The translations under genes were made by a program, and so were the position numbers. A DNA stretch of 64,000 nucleotides from Macrotrachela quadricornifera (lineage: Eukaryota > Rotifera > Eurotatoria > Philodinida > Philodinidae), in contig JAJEKB010021564.1 of the NCBI GenBank assembly GCA_022393335.1, positions 761,313 through 825,312 of the forward strand. Direction: 5' to 3'. Shown here piece after piece: positions 12,231-24,366 of the stretch (its first letter is position 1; the number at the start of each line of letters is the position of its first letter). Under the pieces are notes generated by a model. That model was not told the DNA's origin. It searched no databases and saw nothing but the letters and a program-made list of their open reading frames with translations.

Positions 12231-12806
12231 TTTTTGAATAATTCAAGAATGCAATGAACTAAAGATGTGTGATTTCCACTAATCGATAGAGAAGAAATTG
12301 ACCCATGTTTTTCCTTGATAATGTGTAAGACGGAATCCTTTTAAAATTGATCATCTTCAAAAAACCTGCAAAAAAATACATGAGAATGACCTTCCATCTA
12401 GCTGAAATTTCGATTTTGATCTTCGATTCAGAAAGAGCGACTTCAGATGTACAATTCACGATATAATGTAAATGGCTCTCTTATTTTACTCTGACGGTAA
12501 GTAAATAGAATCATATATTTGCATGCGACAAATATCGACTTTTTATCATAGTAGTTTCGTATTTCGGTGAAAATATCATGGAAAGTAAAAAAAGTATATT
12601 TTATCTAAGTCATAGATCAAAATCAAAATTTCATCTAAATGAGAGTTCATTCTCATGCGTTCTTTTGCATATTCTTCGAAGGTGGTCAGTTTTAAAAGCA
12701 TTTTGTCTTACAGTTTATCAAGGAAAACAATGCCCCAACTTCTTCTCTATCGATTGGTGAATACTGCAGATCTCTAGCTCATTGAGTTCTTGAATTATTC
12801 AAAAAA
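12231..12806. repeat. Foldback element, about 205-bp arms
   Basis: The arms 12231-12435 and 12600-12806 are inverted copies of each other, clearly diverged but alignable throughout. Both ends read TTTTTGAATAATTCAAGAA. About 165 bp separates the arms. The open frames at 12259-12459 (minus) and 12578-12760 (plus) are the same sequence seen in the two arms and are not genes. It is probably a non-autonomous DNA transposon; I see no clear target duplication. Confidence 0.8.
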
Positions 12807-13366
12807 CAATGAATATTCGTATTGATCATTTAATACATCCTGCTACTGACCTTGATTCTGTAGAAAAATAAATGAAGTATCTTTTATACCCCCATGTGTG
12901 AGTATGAACTACGATAACTGCGTCACAGTTATCAAAAAAGTGGTGACATCGGATACCACATTTTCCTCATTTTTTGTAGTCCTTTATAAAAAATTGAGAA
13001 GAGTTGTACATTCTTATTGATAATATCCACTAAGGTTCTTGTAGAATAGAGCACTTTAAAGTTTTTTCTCAGAGACGCACTCATATATGTTCCATTATTG
13101 ATCTAAAAATGTGCTCATAATAAGCTATCTATCATCAAAAATGAATCTTAAAACAAATAAATGTAGATGAGAAGTTTAATTTAATCGTTGTCTATAATTG
13201 TTCAATCACGTTCATGTTACAGTCGTGACACCTGTATGGGAAGCAAATTTTTTTTTCGACTATCAAATCTTGTTACGTTAAAAAATTGCATAGAAATTGT
13301 CCTTGATCCTCATTTTATACAAATTTTCGAATATTTTTTTAATTAGTTCATATTTCATACTGACTT

Positions 13367-13976
13367 ACGAGGGAACCACTCGAGGTGATAAAAAGCTTTT
13401 TGGTCGAGGATATGATGGTTAGATAGGGCATAGCTAAGAGTGGTATACCCTAAGTTAGTTCGGGCCCAAGTTGAGATTTGGTTGAGATATCGACTTTTTA
13501 CTCGAATTTGCCTATAGAACCTCATCTTCCCCATAAAATCAAAATTTTGAATTTTGAGGTGAGTCTTTGCCCATATCAAGACCTCAGTCAGAGTAGTTCA
13601 TCCACAAAGTTTCAAAATTTTTGGACTAAGCATTCCCAAGATATGAGTCTGTTAGCATAAACATATTGTTGTATGCATGGATATTTTGAAAACATTATAT
13701 CTCGAGAATGCTTAATCCAAAAATTCTGAAACTTTGTGGATGAACTACTCTGGCTGAGGTCTTGATATGGGCAAAGTCTCACCTCAAAATTCAAAATTTT
13801 GATTTTATGGGAAAGATGGGGTTTTATAGCAAATTCGAGTAAAAAGTCGATATCTCAACCAGATCTCAACTTGGGCCCGAACTAACTTATGGTATACCAC
13901 TCCCAGCTATGCCCTATCTAACCATCATATCCTCGACCAAAAAGCTTTTTATCACCTCGAGTGGTTGTCTCGTTAG
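13367..13976. repeat. Foldback element, about 295-bp arms
   Basis: A palindrome with arms near 13369-13660 and 13680-13975 and a loop of about 20 bp. The left end reads ACGAGGGAACCACTCGAGG and the right end is its near complement. The arms are highly similar, so the element is younger than the one at 12231. The ORFs at 13355-13579, 13478-13660 and 13612-13794 are arm artefacts. The end ACGAGGGAACC is shared with the element at 24367, so the two probably belong to one superfamily. Confidence 0.88.
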
Positions 13977-14691
13977 TAAAATTTGTGTTCAAACACGATA
14001 TATTGCTCTAACATATCGACAATCTTTGAAAAAATTGTATCTAGCGTCATAATTGCCGCAAAATCTTATTTAATCATCGATCTTCTTGCAAAATACGATG
14101 AACAACGATTCTACGCTATATTTTTAAAAAATTGTCAGTATTGCAACGATTTTCGCAATATGAGAACATTTGTCAATATTTTGTTTTATTTTTTCAAGAG
14201 ATAAGTATTGTGTCATTTTGAATGTAATTTTTTGTTGACATTCAGAATGACACATATCATGAGTATTTGCCTTCTTTTTCTTTTGAAACTAAAATAGGTT
14301 CTGACGCAATTTTCAACGTTTTACCCATTACGCAATTGACGTATTTGTTCTTTTTACGTAATAACGTCACTAGTGTATTTTATGATTCATATCAAAGATT
14401 TATGATAATTTTTTTGATTTATCCACATGGGAAATAATTCACTGGGTATTTTCCTTTTAAACTATATATAACATTGAATAACTAACTAAATACATTAAAC
14501 GTAAAATAATCTACAATACATTACTACTTGCTTAACAATTACAATACATTTTCGATTAAATACTTTCGCTTTTATTTCAAGTGAGTATATGATAAAAAGA
14601 ACAAAATAACTAAAAATAATATTGCAGTAGACAAGCAATAGTATTTTTTTTTTTGCTTTCTGTCATAGTACTTGAATTTTTCTTATAGATT

Positions 14692-16470
14692 ATGTCTAAT
14701 ATAACAACAATATTGAATCAAATCAAACAACAGTTAACAATGAATGACACATACGATAGTGAATCAATTACAAACATTGAAAATTTACCAAATGAATTAT
14801 TCTATGAAATATTTGATTATCTTTATGATGATGCATATGAAATATTTTCAAATTTGAATATTCGTTTTCAACAACTTCTTATTTCATATCCATGTTTAAC
14901 ATTCGATCTTTCATCTAATTATGAATCAGATCTTGAACAACGTTATAAACATTCCATTATACCAAATAAACATAAAATTGTTTCACTTCGTTTATCAAAT
15001 ATGTTAATATTTCAACAATTTTGGAATTTAGTTATTATTGATTCATCATTTATTCGTCTTGAATCATTTAGTCTTCAAGGAATTAAATCAGATAAACTTA
15101 TGAATATTCTTAATGATTTACATTTATTACCATGTCTTTATTCATTAAGTATTTATCTTGATGATCATATCGAAGATCTTAATGATGTTTATCAATTAAT
15201 TCTATCTTTACCCAAATTAAAATATAATAAACTTTCATCAAGATTAAAAATAAAATCAATTTCATTACCTTATATTAATAATAATCAACAATTTAGTAGT
15301 ATTAAACATTTGATTATCAATCATGATTGTAATGTCAATCAATTATCTGCTATACTTTCATATACACCACAAATTTCTCATCTCAATTGTAGAAATTTGT
15401 TAAGATCAAATGTAAATATCGAAAAAGATGAACAAATTCTGTTACCTTATTTGAAACATTTATCAATTGGTAAATGTTATTTAATGTGTAATGAATTTGA
15501 AATATTTATTAAAAAAATATCTTCACAATTAAAAATATTAAAAATTGTTATTGCATCCAATAGTCCAGCATATCTTGATGCTGATCGATGGGAAGAATTT
15601 ATTTCACAACATCTTATTTATTTACAAGAATTTCATTTTGAATATCGTGAAAGAATTCTTTTCAATTCTCATCATATATTACTCAGTCAATTTACTACAT
15701 CTTTTTGGATTGAACGACAATGGATATTTGAACTTGAAATTGATATGGGTGAAAATGATAATACTGAAATTATTTATTCTATTCATCCATACAAATATAC
15801 ATTAGAAGAACAACGAAAAAATATTTTCTCTTATAAACAAGATTTTATCAATAGAATTCAACAGGAGATTGACAATTCTTCTACGGAAGTTTTTACACCT
15901 GTTCAACTTAGTATTAATTATACGAGTAATATAAATCAATCTAATTCACGATTTTTTGATAATATTAGATCAATATTAACTACAGTACATATTACTCATT
16001 TAAATGTTAATTTTAGTATGGTACCTATAGATATATTTCTTAAAATCATTCGTTTTTTATCTAAACTTAATACATTGACAATATCATCCTGGTCACGATC
16101 AAAAGATATATCTTTATCTGATGAAAGAAAACAAATTCTTTCTTCATTATCAAATACAAATAAAATTCTACAAGTAAATCTTTGGCAAACAACTGAATTT
16201 AAACAAATTGAATTTATTATTAATCTTTGTTCTCATATGGAAAATATTGAAATCGATTGTATTAATTACAACGATCTTCATTCACTTGTAAAATTCATTT
16301 TCGATCAAAAATCCTTGTATATTAAACATCTTTCTTCATTATGTCTCTATGTTTCGAAATTAAATGATGGAATTATTCAAAATTTAAAAACAACAATTGA
16401 TCTTATGAATGTAATTGATAATTATACAATTAAACATATACACGATAAAATTTATTTACAATGGAAATAA
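14692..16470 (+). CDS. F-box protein with LRR-like C-terminal region
   Basis: A 592-residue protein whose N-terminus (about 28-75) is an F-box: ENLPNELFYEIFDYLYDDAY, then FSNLNIRFQQLL and a conserved FDLS. F-box proteins bind SKP1 and present substrates to SCF ubiquitin ligases, and the long leucine-rich remainder probably binds the target. Bdelloid genomes hold many similar proteins. The coding part has no intron. The ATG is set by the F-box and by an acceptor TTCTTATAG ending at 14688, 3 nt upstream. A matching donor GTGAGTATAT at 14581 would give a 108-nt 5'UTR intron, although trans-splicing to the same acceptor is also possible. AATAAA at 16509-16514 fits the 3' end. Base composition is far more AT-rich than in the flanking transporter and DUF4470 genes. 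The substrate cannot be told. Confidence 0.9.
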   Translation: MSNITTILNQIKQQLTMNDTYDSESITNIENLPNELFYEIFDYLYDDAYEIFSNLNIRFQQLLISYPCLTFDLSSNYESDLEQRYKHSIIPNKHKIVSLRLSNMLIFQQFWNLVIIDSSFIRLESFSLQGIKSDKLMNILNDLHLLPCLYSLSIYLDDHIEDLNDVYQLILSLPKLKYNKLSSRLKIKSISLPYINNNQQFSSIKHLIINHDCNVNQLSAILSYTPQISHLNCRNLLRSNVNIEKDEQILLPYLKHLSIGKCYLMCNEFEIFIKKISSQLKILKIVIASNSPAYLDADRWEEFISQHLIYLQEFHFEYRERILFNSHHILLSQFTTSFWIERQWIFELEIDMGENDNTEIIYSIHPYKYTLEEQRKNIFSYKQDFINRIQQEIDNSSTEVFTPVQLSINYTSNINQSNSRFFDNIRSILTTVHITHLNVNFSMVPIDIFLKIIRFLSKLNTLTISSWSRSKDISLSDERKQILSSLSNTNKILQVNLWQTTEFKQIEFIINLCSHMENIEIDCINYNDLHSLVKFIFDQKSLYIKHLSSLCLYVSKLNDGIIQNLKTTIDLMNVIDNYTIKHIHDKIYLQWK

Positions 16471-16863
16471 AAAAAACTTTTTTATTTGTTCTTTTAAAAA
16501 AATTCTCTAATAAACTTGAATGTGATTAGATAGAAATGGATAATAGATTTTTTTAACAGAATTATTTCAAATGATTTATCATGACTCATATTTAAATTCT
16601 TACTTTTCTACATATGCATTTGTTTCATTGTTTATTATTCGAAGAACGACATAAGAAACTATTTTTGATCCATCATTTATACTAACATCTATTACAAAAA
16701 TTCAAAATCAAAGTGTTTTTTTTTGCTTGTAAGTTCACATAGATTACACATAATTTATGTCATTCTTGTTAGATTTTTCTTTTACAATTTGTTTTGGAAT
16801 TTTTTATTCTATCTTTTACTTAGCAATGAGATTTTAGTGAAAATACGAAAATTCTGAAAGCGT

Positions 16864-17791
16864 CCCATGTCATGAATACCGGATCACTTTTAGCGGTAAA
16901 CCGGTCGAACCGGAAAAACCGGCGGTTAACCGCGGTTTACTGGAGAAAACTAGCGGTTAACCGCTAAAACCGGACAAACCGACGGTTAACCGCTAAAACC
17001 GGACAAACCGACGGTTAACCGATAAAATCGGGCAAACCGATGGTTAACCGCGGTTTATTGAAAGAAACCGGCGGTAAACCGATAATATTCCGATGAACTA
17101 TATATACTAGAAACAGAACGGAAAAAAAAAAAAATATATATATATATACTAGAAACAGAACGGCTATACAGAACGAAAAAAAAAAATATATATATACATG
17201 TACATTTGCTGTATTATTTATTTTTTTCCTGCTGAAAGACACGAATACGTCTTAACGACGACAAAGTTCAAGTACGCATTAATCTTTTTTATATTTAAGT
17301 TTTCAATATTCACTTTTTAATTTAATTGTTTGAAAATTTATTGAATTTTTTTTTAATTCTATACCTTTTCAGATTCATCCTTTTGATATTTATTATTTTT
17401 AGATTTATTTTCTTTAATTTTTTTTTATTGATTTTAATAATTTTTATACTTTTTTTTTTAAATTTATTTTTCTAAATTTATTTCTCACTATTTTGTGTTG
17501 ATTTTTTGTATTTTTACATTTTTTGTACTTTTATTTTGAGTGAAATAAAAATTCTATAAATCTAAAGATATTTGTAAAATTTTGCTATACAAACATTCAA
17601 AGAATAGAGTAAACGATATTGTCTAGTTGCACATACTAGCATCGGTTAACTCCGGTTTACCGAAAAAAACCGGCGGTATACCGCGGTTTACCGGACAATA
17701 CCGCCGGTTTACCGCGGTTTTGGGAGCCGGTAACCGGACCGGTAAAACCGGCGGTTAACCGCCGGTTTTTGTCCGGTTTACATCACATGGG
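16864..17791. mobile_element. TIR element with GGTTAACCG arrays
   Basis: The ends are imperfect inverted repeats: CCCATGTCATGAATACCGG at 16864-16882, and at 17773-17791 the complement of CCCATGTGATGTAAACCGG. Inside both ends lie dense copies of AACCGGCGGTTAACCGCGG-type motifs (16880-17090 and 17640-17780). The centre is AT-rich with (AT)n tracts near 17128 and 17185. There is no open reading frame of note. No target duplication is visible. The motif core GGTTAACC is itself palindromic. Confidence 0.75.
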
Positions 17792-18300
17792 GTTTATTTA
17801 TAATCTTCTCTTTAAAAAAAAGAATAACGTTCGTGTAACAGCTGTGACCTCTCTATTCGTTATTTATGTAACCTTTTTTTTCTATGTGATATGGATCGAA
17901 TGGAAGTGATGAATTCATGTATTGCCAACGTTTATATCGAGAGTGAAACGAATGCTTCTTCTTTGATTTGTCATTGAATATTAAAAAAAAAATAGTCATA
18001 GTATAGCGATCGAGAAAAATGAACGAGAACAGTCAAATTTAGTTCACTCGTTCTTTCGAATAAAACACAACATCATTCTGTACTAAGAAAGAGATGTTTT
18101 ATTTTATATGTTCATAGATGGTCAGGCTTGCATCTAACGTTTTTGTGAAACACGATCTGAAAGAAAGTGTTTAAAGGTAGAAATTTGGACCCACTCTCCC
18201 CCTCAAAGCCGTGATCGACGTGGGTCAAAGGTCATCGAATATATTTTAATCCTGTAGGAATTGGGCAACACAGCTTTTATTACTTTACTCTATTTAGAAA

Positions 18301-18717
18301 CAAAAGATGCAGCGTGAATGGAGAAGACAATTTACATAAGATAGCTTGTTTTATATTTACGCTTTTTATTATTAAAATGAATAAAAGTTTGAGGGATCAT
18401 ATTTTAACCTCACAAAAATATTTTTTTTCGATGCGAAATGAATTCGGTTTTTTCTTATTTCATTTTCTTATTAAATGATATGTTTTGTCTTCAAAAAAAA
18501 AAGAGAACATCAGAAGATGCAGCGTGCAAAGCTCAACAATTTTCAAAGAATGAATTATAAAAAAGCGGGATTGATTTTGTAGCAAAAGAATATATCATTA
18601 CCGCGCAGTCGAAATTTTATCACTCAAACTTTTATCCATTTTAAAAACAAAAACGAGCAAGTATAAAACGAGTGGTCTTATGTAAATTGTCTTCTCTTTT
18701 CACGCTGCATCTTTTGG
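18301..18717. repeat. Foldback element, about 105-bp arms
   Basis: The arms 18301-18405 and 18610-18717 are inverted copies. Both ends read CAAAAGATGCAGCGTGAA followed by GAGAAGACAATTTACATAAG. A third direct copy of the tip (AGATGCAGCGTGCAAAG) sits in the middle near 18512, suggesting nested insertion or internal rearrangement. No gene inside. Confidence 0.82.
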
Positions 18718-21022
18718 TATATTTTGCTATTAAATAGGTCGACATGAAACATCGGTTTGCTTTCTGTCTATTATTATGTAAAAAACTTAACCATACTCGG
18801 GCCGTATTATCACCCTAATCACTAAACTACTAAATTTAAAGTATTAGTTTCTGATTATGCTATTATATGAAATTATTCAGCCCCTTAAAAAAAAGACTAG
18901 TCGGGGAATATCAATAATCAGGGCCGAGATCATAGAATGAGTTTTAGTCTCAGATATTGTCTAGTCCAGACTAGTTTAAAGTAATATATATAAGGATGAA
19001 GATTAGATTCGAACATGCATAGAATATGTTACTTACCCGTCATTTCGACAATTGAGCCATACGAAAAAGACTAACTTATGTATATGAATAAGGATTCTAA
19101 GACATTTTTTAACGTCATTTACTCAGTCTTTTATGCTTATTATAGAATAAAAATTATTTCGACACAATTGAACCAAATAAATTTAGAATTTTTTTTTCTG
19201 ATAACTACCGATTAGAAATAGTTAATTCATATTCAGATAAAAATATTAAGTACAGAAATTAATTACAAATTATTTAAATTTAATAAACATTAAATCTTTT
19301 AATAAAAAAGTTATTTTATTTTAAATTTAAATTGATGCATTTTGAACTCACATCAAAATTAAATTTTTTGGAATTTATATTCCTCCTTAAATATAAATAA
19401 TCAGAGTTTATATAAAAAATAAAATAAAAATATTTAAATTGTTTTCTGATTAATCCAAATAATATATAAAAAATGTATTGTTGGCACATTTATCTGGCAA
19501 AACGAATTGAATCTTAACTAAAGATAAAAAACAAAACAACCGTTATCTATATCTATATATATAAAGAAGAATGTTTGTTTGTCTGTCTGTCTGTTCGTTT
19601 ATAACTCAATCCCGGTAAAACTTATCGTCACCAAATTTTCCACAATGCTTGTCTAGGTCCCAAGGAAGGTCGACGGGGGTTGGCATGGTCATCGGGATGT
19701 GGGGTGTGTGGGTGAAATCTCACCCAGATGTGCTGTAATAGCTAAAATTACCAAACTTTTTATGGTGCTTTTCTGGGTCAAGAGGTGGTTTAGGAGAGTG
19801 CTATCACCATTAACGGGAGTAGAGAGGGGGTCTCTGGGTGAAATTTCATGAAGCCAAATCGCAATGAAATTTACGTGAATTTTTCGGAAATTTAACGAAT
19901 TTATTATGATTCTAAAATGACTCATTTCGTATCGATAATTCTTTGGTCTTAATGTGAAAACCGGATGTTTCTAATCCATACATATGAAGAAGAATGTCTA
20001 TCTGTTTGTGTATTCGCTATTCATTCGGACACAATACGGGGAAATGTAAAGAAATTTTGCACAAAATACCCTCTCAACCAGAGCAAAGCAATAAGGTAGT
20101 TTTCGATCCAAAATTTTCACCTGAGGGCGTACTTGCCCTCTTCTATTGTTAGATTTACTACAGTAAATGTTTTTCGCAGGGAATTTGTGCATACGATTGT
20201 TTCCTCAGTAATTTAAAAACAAAATATATAAAAACCTATGCTTTTTGCTATTGCACACAGGACATTTAAGAATACTCGAAAAAGACTGACAGAATGTGTC
20301 AACTGAAGAACAATTATATGAATGAAAAATATCCATCAAATGAATATTCTTTTTTCATTTCGTTGAGATATAGAAATAGATACTCATTTTTTTTGTTTAG
20401 CTGAGATATAGAAACAGATTCTGTTTTTCAAGCATCGTAACACAGTATACTCTTTTTTCCAACATACACAGGGTAGCAATCGTCACACTCCGCGTCTATC
20501 CATTCTAGTAGACCTTAGCAAGGTTTAGAATGGTTCTTCTATACCTTAGAAGAGTATAAGATAGATCTCATAAACCCTTATGAGAGTGTTTATGAAAGTT
20601 TGATGTAAGTGAAAAAAAGGTTTATTATTCTAATCTTGTTTTTTACAGTGTGCGGAGAGGGGTCATTATTGAGTGTTTGTTGAGGGTTGTTTTTTCTTAT
20701 GATTCGTAGACAGTGGGTGTTCGTGTACATAACTCCAAGCTGTGGGTGTGCGTAAGATGACTTATATGCGGTTTTAGAAAGTTGGGTGTTCGTATTGTTC
20801 TCATAAATTACAAATATTCCACTAACACCCATCCTCACGCTTATGAAAAACTGTTAGTAAAAGGTGAGAGGTCCCTCTGATTTTTCTTATTTGTTCTAAT
20901 GGTAGACCAAAGACTTGTATTTTATTTCCAGATATAAGATAATAGAAAAAACGTGCAGTTATCTCTCACCTGTTCGTGTATACTAAAATATTGCTAATGT
21001 CATTTTTCGACTAGTTAAAACT
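18718..21022. other. Intergenic with weak repeats
   Basis: Low-GC DNA between the repeat cluster and the DUF4470 gene. Besides the segment listed at 19545-20220, I note G-rich tracts with GGGTGTTCGT repeated near 20716 and 20784, and small palindromes near 20500-20590. There is no supported gene. The minus-strand frame at 20590-20838 overlaps the G-rich tract and lacks domain features. The last 20 bases carry the acceptor used by the next gene. Confidence 0.4.
19545..20220. repeat. Dispersed repeat with GAAGAATGT heads, unclassified
   Basis: Two similar heads occur in tandem: TATATATAAAGAAGAATGTT followed by TTTGTCTGTCTG near 19553, and CATATGAAGAAGAATGTCTA followed by TCTGTTTGTG near 19980. 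Such AT-rich starts followed by GTTTGTCTGTCTG are seen at the ends of some Helitron-like repeats in animals, but I see no 3' hairpin with CTRR and no Rep/helicase gene, so the class is uncertain. The downstream text is more GC-rich than its surroundings. Confidence 0.35.
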
Positions 21023-24000
21023 ATGACTGACACACTTGCGTTACAGCCTCATCGTCGAATTGTCTTCGAACAAAAAATCGGTGAACTCGGCACTTTCAGT
21101 TATTTGATAGGAAATACCAAACCAAATGCTATCGATATGTCAGCATGTACAGCCTTTCCCGTACGATGTCTCTTTCTTGGCAGTGGAGATCTGCGCCATG
21201 CATTTCATTTAATTCATACATCAACCACCATCGCACAATGGGATATATATTTAGTCGACATCAATCCAGCTGTAGTAGCTCGCAATCTTCTCTTTCTTCA
21301 GGCACTTAGAGAAGAGAAAACGCCCAGTACAATCATTTGGTCGATCTGGTACGATTTTCTTCTCGATAGCGACACAAATAAATACCTACAAAAACTTATT
21401 TGTACTACTCTAGCTAACGATCTCGATAGTGTCCGCGAAAACGATCGAACTATCATCATCAATACACTGTTGAGCTGGCTACATTTTACAATCATAGAAG
21501 ATTTTGATAGGATCCAAAGGCAACGACGAGGACATTTGGAAAGATTCCTGAAACGTAATCGTTTTACAACATTGACCTCATTTGTTAATACATCACGTAC
21601 GGAAATCACAGAGATTCTACATGATGAGCCCGAATCGAAAATACATCGAGCACAGGATGAAATCGAGCTTTATATTTATCAAGGTGTGACTGGCACAAAC
21701 GCCAGTAAATCTCATATAAATGTGACTATGCTTCAACCTTCAACTAACCTCTACACTGGTCATTTTGAAATGGATCCTTTTCACAGTTATTTTCCATTTG
21801 AATCTGAAAGCGAAATCAATCAATTTCGTGCAACCACCGAAGACGAATCCTATCCGCTTTTTAAATATTGTTTATCGAAGTTTGATGAATGGATTCGTTC
21901 TTGTCGTAAATATTCGAAAGACGTAACATGGCATTTATGGTGTGGTGATGCTCTCAATCTGGCACTTTTTCATATGCCTTTACTGGAATTTGATCTCATT
22001 CATACATCGAATTTGGCCGATCACATCGGTGTTTTGGACATTCTGGTCACTTGTATGCCTTTACTTCGTCATCGTTCATCATCTCGTATTCTCACTCAAT
22101 CTTTGAACTGGTGGAACTTACATGGTCATTGCATTGATTATTTACAACAAGTATTCAATGGTATTGATCTCACATGGTTGCCGTCATTATTAGGTCTCAA
22201 AGCTGAATGTGTACGAGATCCAGGTAGATATTTCACCCAATCGATCACTAAAACTAAGAAAATGATGAAGGGTCGAGCTACTAAGCATTGTGATTATCAA
22301 ACATGGCGTTTGGCACACGGTGTTCATATTCGTTGTGATACAATTCATCAGGATACACTCAACGCTCTTGATCAACTAGCCGAACGTTGCTTCTATCCAC
22401 CAAATACTGTAATCAATGCGTTAAATGATCTAGCCATTTCGACTACACTGACCTACTATCTTCTTTTGCGTCAATATGCTAAACGTTGCTATGTTCGATC
22501 TGATGAAATATTCGAATATCTATTTTATCGCACGTGTTCACGTTATAGGTCCTATGCAACTGGATTTCGAGCTTTGCATGATTTTTTTACCGATGAAACA
22601 ACAGTCAATACATATCAAGAGATACTCGCACCGTATCCAAAAGCTCATTACAAACCTCAGGCACATTTACCAATGTTACAGTTGCTAATTATTGATGATA
22701 TCGGCAATACTTCGATCGATGGAATATTACAGATGAGAAACGTTAATTTGGCATTGGGTAGACTTACATCATCAGTGAGTGGGCAAGCTTTTTCTTTTCA
22801 TCTAATTGATAATCTCACATTCAAAATGGCTAATCGAACGTTCGAGAAGGATGAAATACAAGCTTATACCTTGCTTGCTAAAAATGCTTCTATTGAATTT
22901 ATTCTGCCTTCATCTTTTGCCAGTTTGAAATCATCAGGTGCGTTCTTAATCGATGCACATTCTTGGTATCCATTTGCTCGAGTCAATCTATCATCACCAA
23001 AATCAATAACACATTGGAATGCATCATTTTCTATGAGTGTCCGAGATGCTGTCTGTTCATGTTCTTCACAACCAACTGATCGAACTCTGATCATTGTTGA
23101 AAGTAAATCACGGACAAGCATTCAATTGATGAATGCATATGAAACAGTATCTGATTACCATTTGTCATTTCGAACGGTGTCATGTAAAAATTCAATCTCT
23201 TTGCCACTGCTTTACCTATCTATCGATGAAAAATTACAATCTTTGATCTTCATATTTATTGATCAAAGGCACTATCAATATCCAGTCGCTTTTCCGTGTC
23301 CATTACAATGGTATGTGAGACCAATAAAGCAAGAGAACAATGTCATGAACGTTACTCTTCCAAAAGACACAGCCGAACTTTTGTCATCAATTTTATTCAA
23401 TCGTAACACGCCTATCTTTGATCGCCAGAAATTGAAACCTTGGCCAGCTGCACGTCTTTCTAACGGTCAAGCAATACCTTTTCCGAATGATATTGAATCA
23501 GTCTCGTTTAAAGATGGTGATTTTCACACATTGATTATGTATCGAGCCTTGGACAGCATGTTCTCATTTCGGGAAAATTTTATGAGCAAGCGTGAAGATG
23601 TAGAGCAGAATATCGATCGGAATCTACGTCGTAATCTATATACAATATTTACTTATGCCTTTCTTAGACGTTGCCGTCTATTTCAATATTTGAGGTACGA
23701 TGAACAAAATGCGAATCTATTAACTGAATTAGTTTTCGTTGTTGATGGCATCTACAGATGTGAATCGAATGAGGAAGAACCACTTCTTGCTCTTGTTTAC
23801 TTAGATGTACGTCATCCTAAGGAAAATCAAACTCAATCAATGGCAATTTTCGAACGTGAACGCAAAATTCAAGCAAAACAAATGGCGGAAGCACGTGGTT
23901 CATCATATCCAACAGACGATCAACCTTTTAGTATTGCGGTCAGCTGGAACGAAGCTAATCTCATGCGAAAACTTCTTAAGTATAACTCAAAAAAAATGAC

Positions 24001-24091
24001 AAGTGCATCGAAAAAGCACAATTTTTCGATACCATGGAAAGCATCGTTTCTGGAACTATTACGTGCGGATAGTCGCGGATTTGTTTCATAA
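21023..24091 (+). CDS. Large DUF4470-domain protein
   Basis: A 1022-residue single-exon protein. The N-terminus matches DUF4470, the domain found at the start of dynein axonemal assembly factor 3 (DNAAF3) and in many MYND-type proteins: FLGSGDLRHAFHL at 51-63, then WDIYLVDINPAVVARNLLFL at 73-92. A second conserved block, WHLWCGDALNLALFHMP (303-319) then FDLIHTSNLADHIG, is the usual later part of the DUF4470 region. The fold resembles a methyltransferase Rossmann core, but no activity is proven. The remaining 600 or so residues carry no domain I recognise, and I see no MYND finger. This is not a clear DNAAF3 orthologue: it is longer and the C-terminal half differs. An acceptor-like CGACTAG ends 8 nt before the ATG. 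Base composition is ordinary for a conserved gene in this window. Function unknown. Confidence 0.85.
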   Translation: MTDTLALQPHRRIVFEQKIGELGTFSYLIGNTKPNAIDMSACTAFPVRCLFLGSGDLRHAFHLIHTSTTIAQWDIYLVDINPAVVARNLLFLQALREEKTPSTIIWSIWYDFLLDSDTNKYLQKLICTTLANDLDSVRENDRTIIINTLLSWLHFTIIEDFDRIQRQRRGHLERFLKRNRFTTLTSFVNTSRTEITEILHDEPESKIHRAQDEIELYIYQGVTGTNASKSHINVTMLQPSTNLYTGHFEMDPFHSYFPFESESEINQFRATTEDESYPLFKYCLSKFDEWIRSCRKYSKDVTWHLWCGDALNLALFHMPLLEFDLIHTSNLADHIGVLDILVTCMPLLRHRSSSRILTQSLNWWNLHGHCIDYLQQVFNGIDLTWLPSLLGLKAECVRDPGRYFTQSITKTKKMMKGRATKHCDYQTWRLAHGVHIRCDTIHQDTLNALDQLAERCFYPPNTVINALNDLAISTTLTYYLLLRQYAKRCYVRSDEIFEYLFYRTCSRYRSYATGFRALHDFFTDETTVNTYQEILAPYPKAHYKPQAHLPMLQLLIIDDIGNTSIDGILQMRNVNLALGRLTSSVSGQAFSFHLIDNLTFKMANRTFEKDEIQAYTLLAKNASIEFILPSSFASLKSSGAFLIDAHSWYPFARVNLSSPKSITHWNASFSMSVRDAVCSCSSQPTDRTLIIVESKSRTSIQLMNAYETVSDYHLSFRTVSCKNSISLPLLYLSIDEKLQSLIFIFIDQRHYQYPVAFPCPLQWYVRPIKQENNVMNVTLPKDTAELLSSILFNRNTPIFDRQKLKPWPAARLSNGQAIPFPNDIESVSFKDGDFHTLIMYRALDSMFSFRENFMSKREDVEQNIDRNLRRNLYTIFTYAFLRRCRLFQYLRYDEQNANLLTELVFVVDGIYRCESNEEEPLLALVYLDVRHPKENQTQSMAIFERERKIQAKQMAEARGSSYPTDDQPFSIAVSWNEANLMRKLLKYNSKKMTSASKKHNFSIPWKASFLELLRADSRGFVS

Positions 24092-24366
24092 GATTTCATA
24101 AATACTGATCCCACAACTGCACAGTGATTCATTTCGTGTAGAAACTTTTCTTCAAATTTTAACATGATATAATAAGGATTTTGAATGTTGTGATTAGCCT
24201 TTGACTTGTTTTTAATGAATTTGGAAGGTTTTAAGAATAATACTATTAAGGGCTCCCACCCCCTCAGAAACCATTTTTGTCATTTTTCATCCGGTTTCAA
24301 CGAAAATTTCAGAAAATGCTAGTCTTGGCTAGTGGAGACTGTGGTTAAAATATCTTCTCAAATCTC
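24092..24366. other. 3' flank of the DUF4470 gene
   Basis: Short intergenic stretch. No canonical AATAAA lies close to the stop; AATAATAC-like sequences near 24235 are the nearest. No gene seen. Confidence 0.4.

Noticed and set aside
13355..13794. Three ORFs with near-identical peptides on both strands
   Set aside because: They are the two arms of one foldback repeat read in opposite directions.
19545..20220. Helitron
   Set aside because: The AT-rich head followed by GTTTGTCTGTCTG is suggestive, but there is no CTRR end with hairpin and no Rep/helicase; left as an unclassified repeat.
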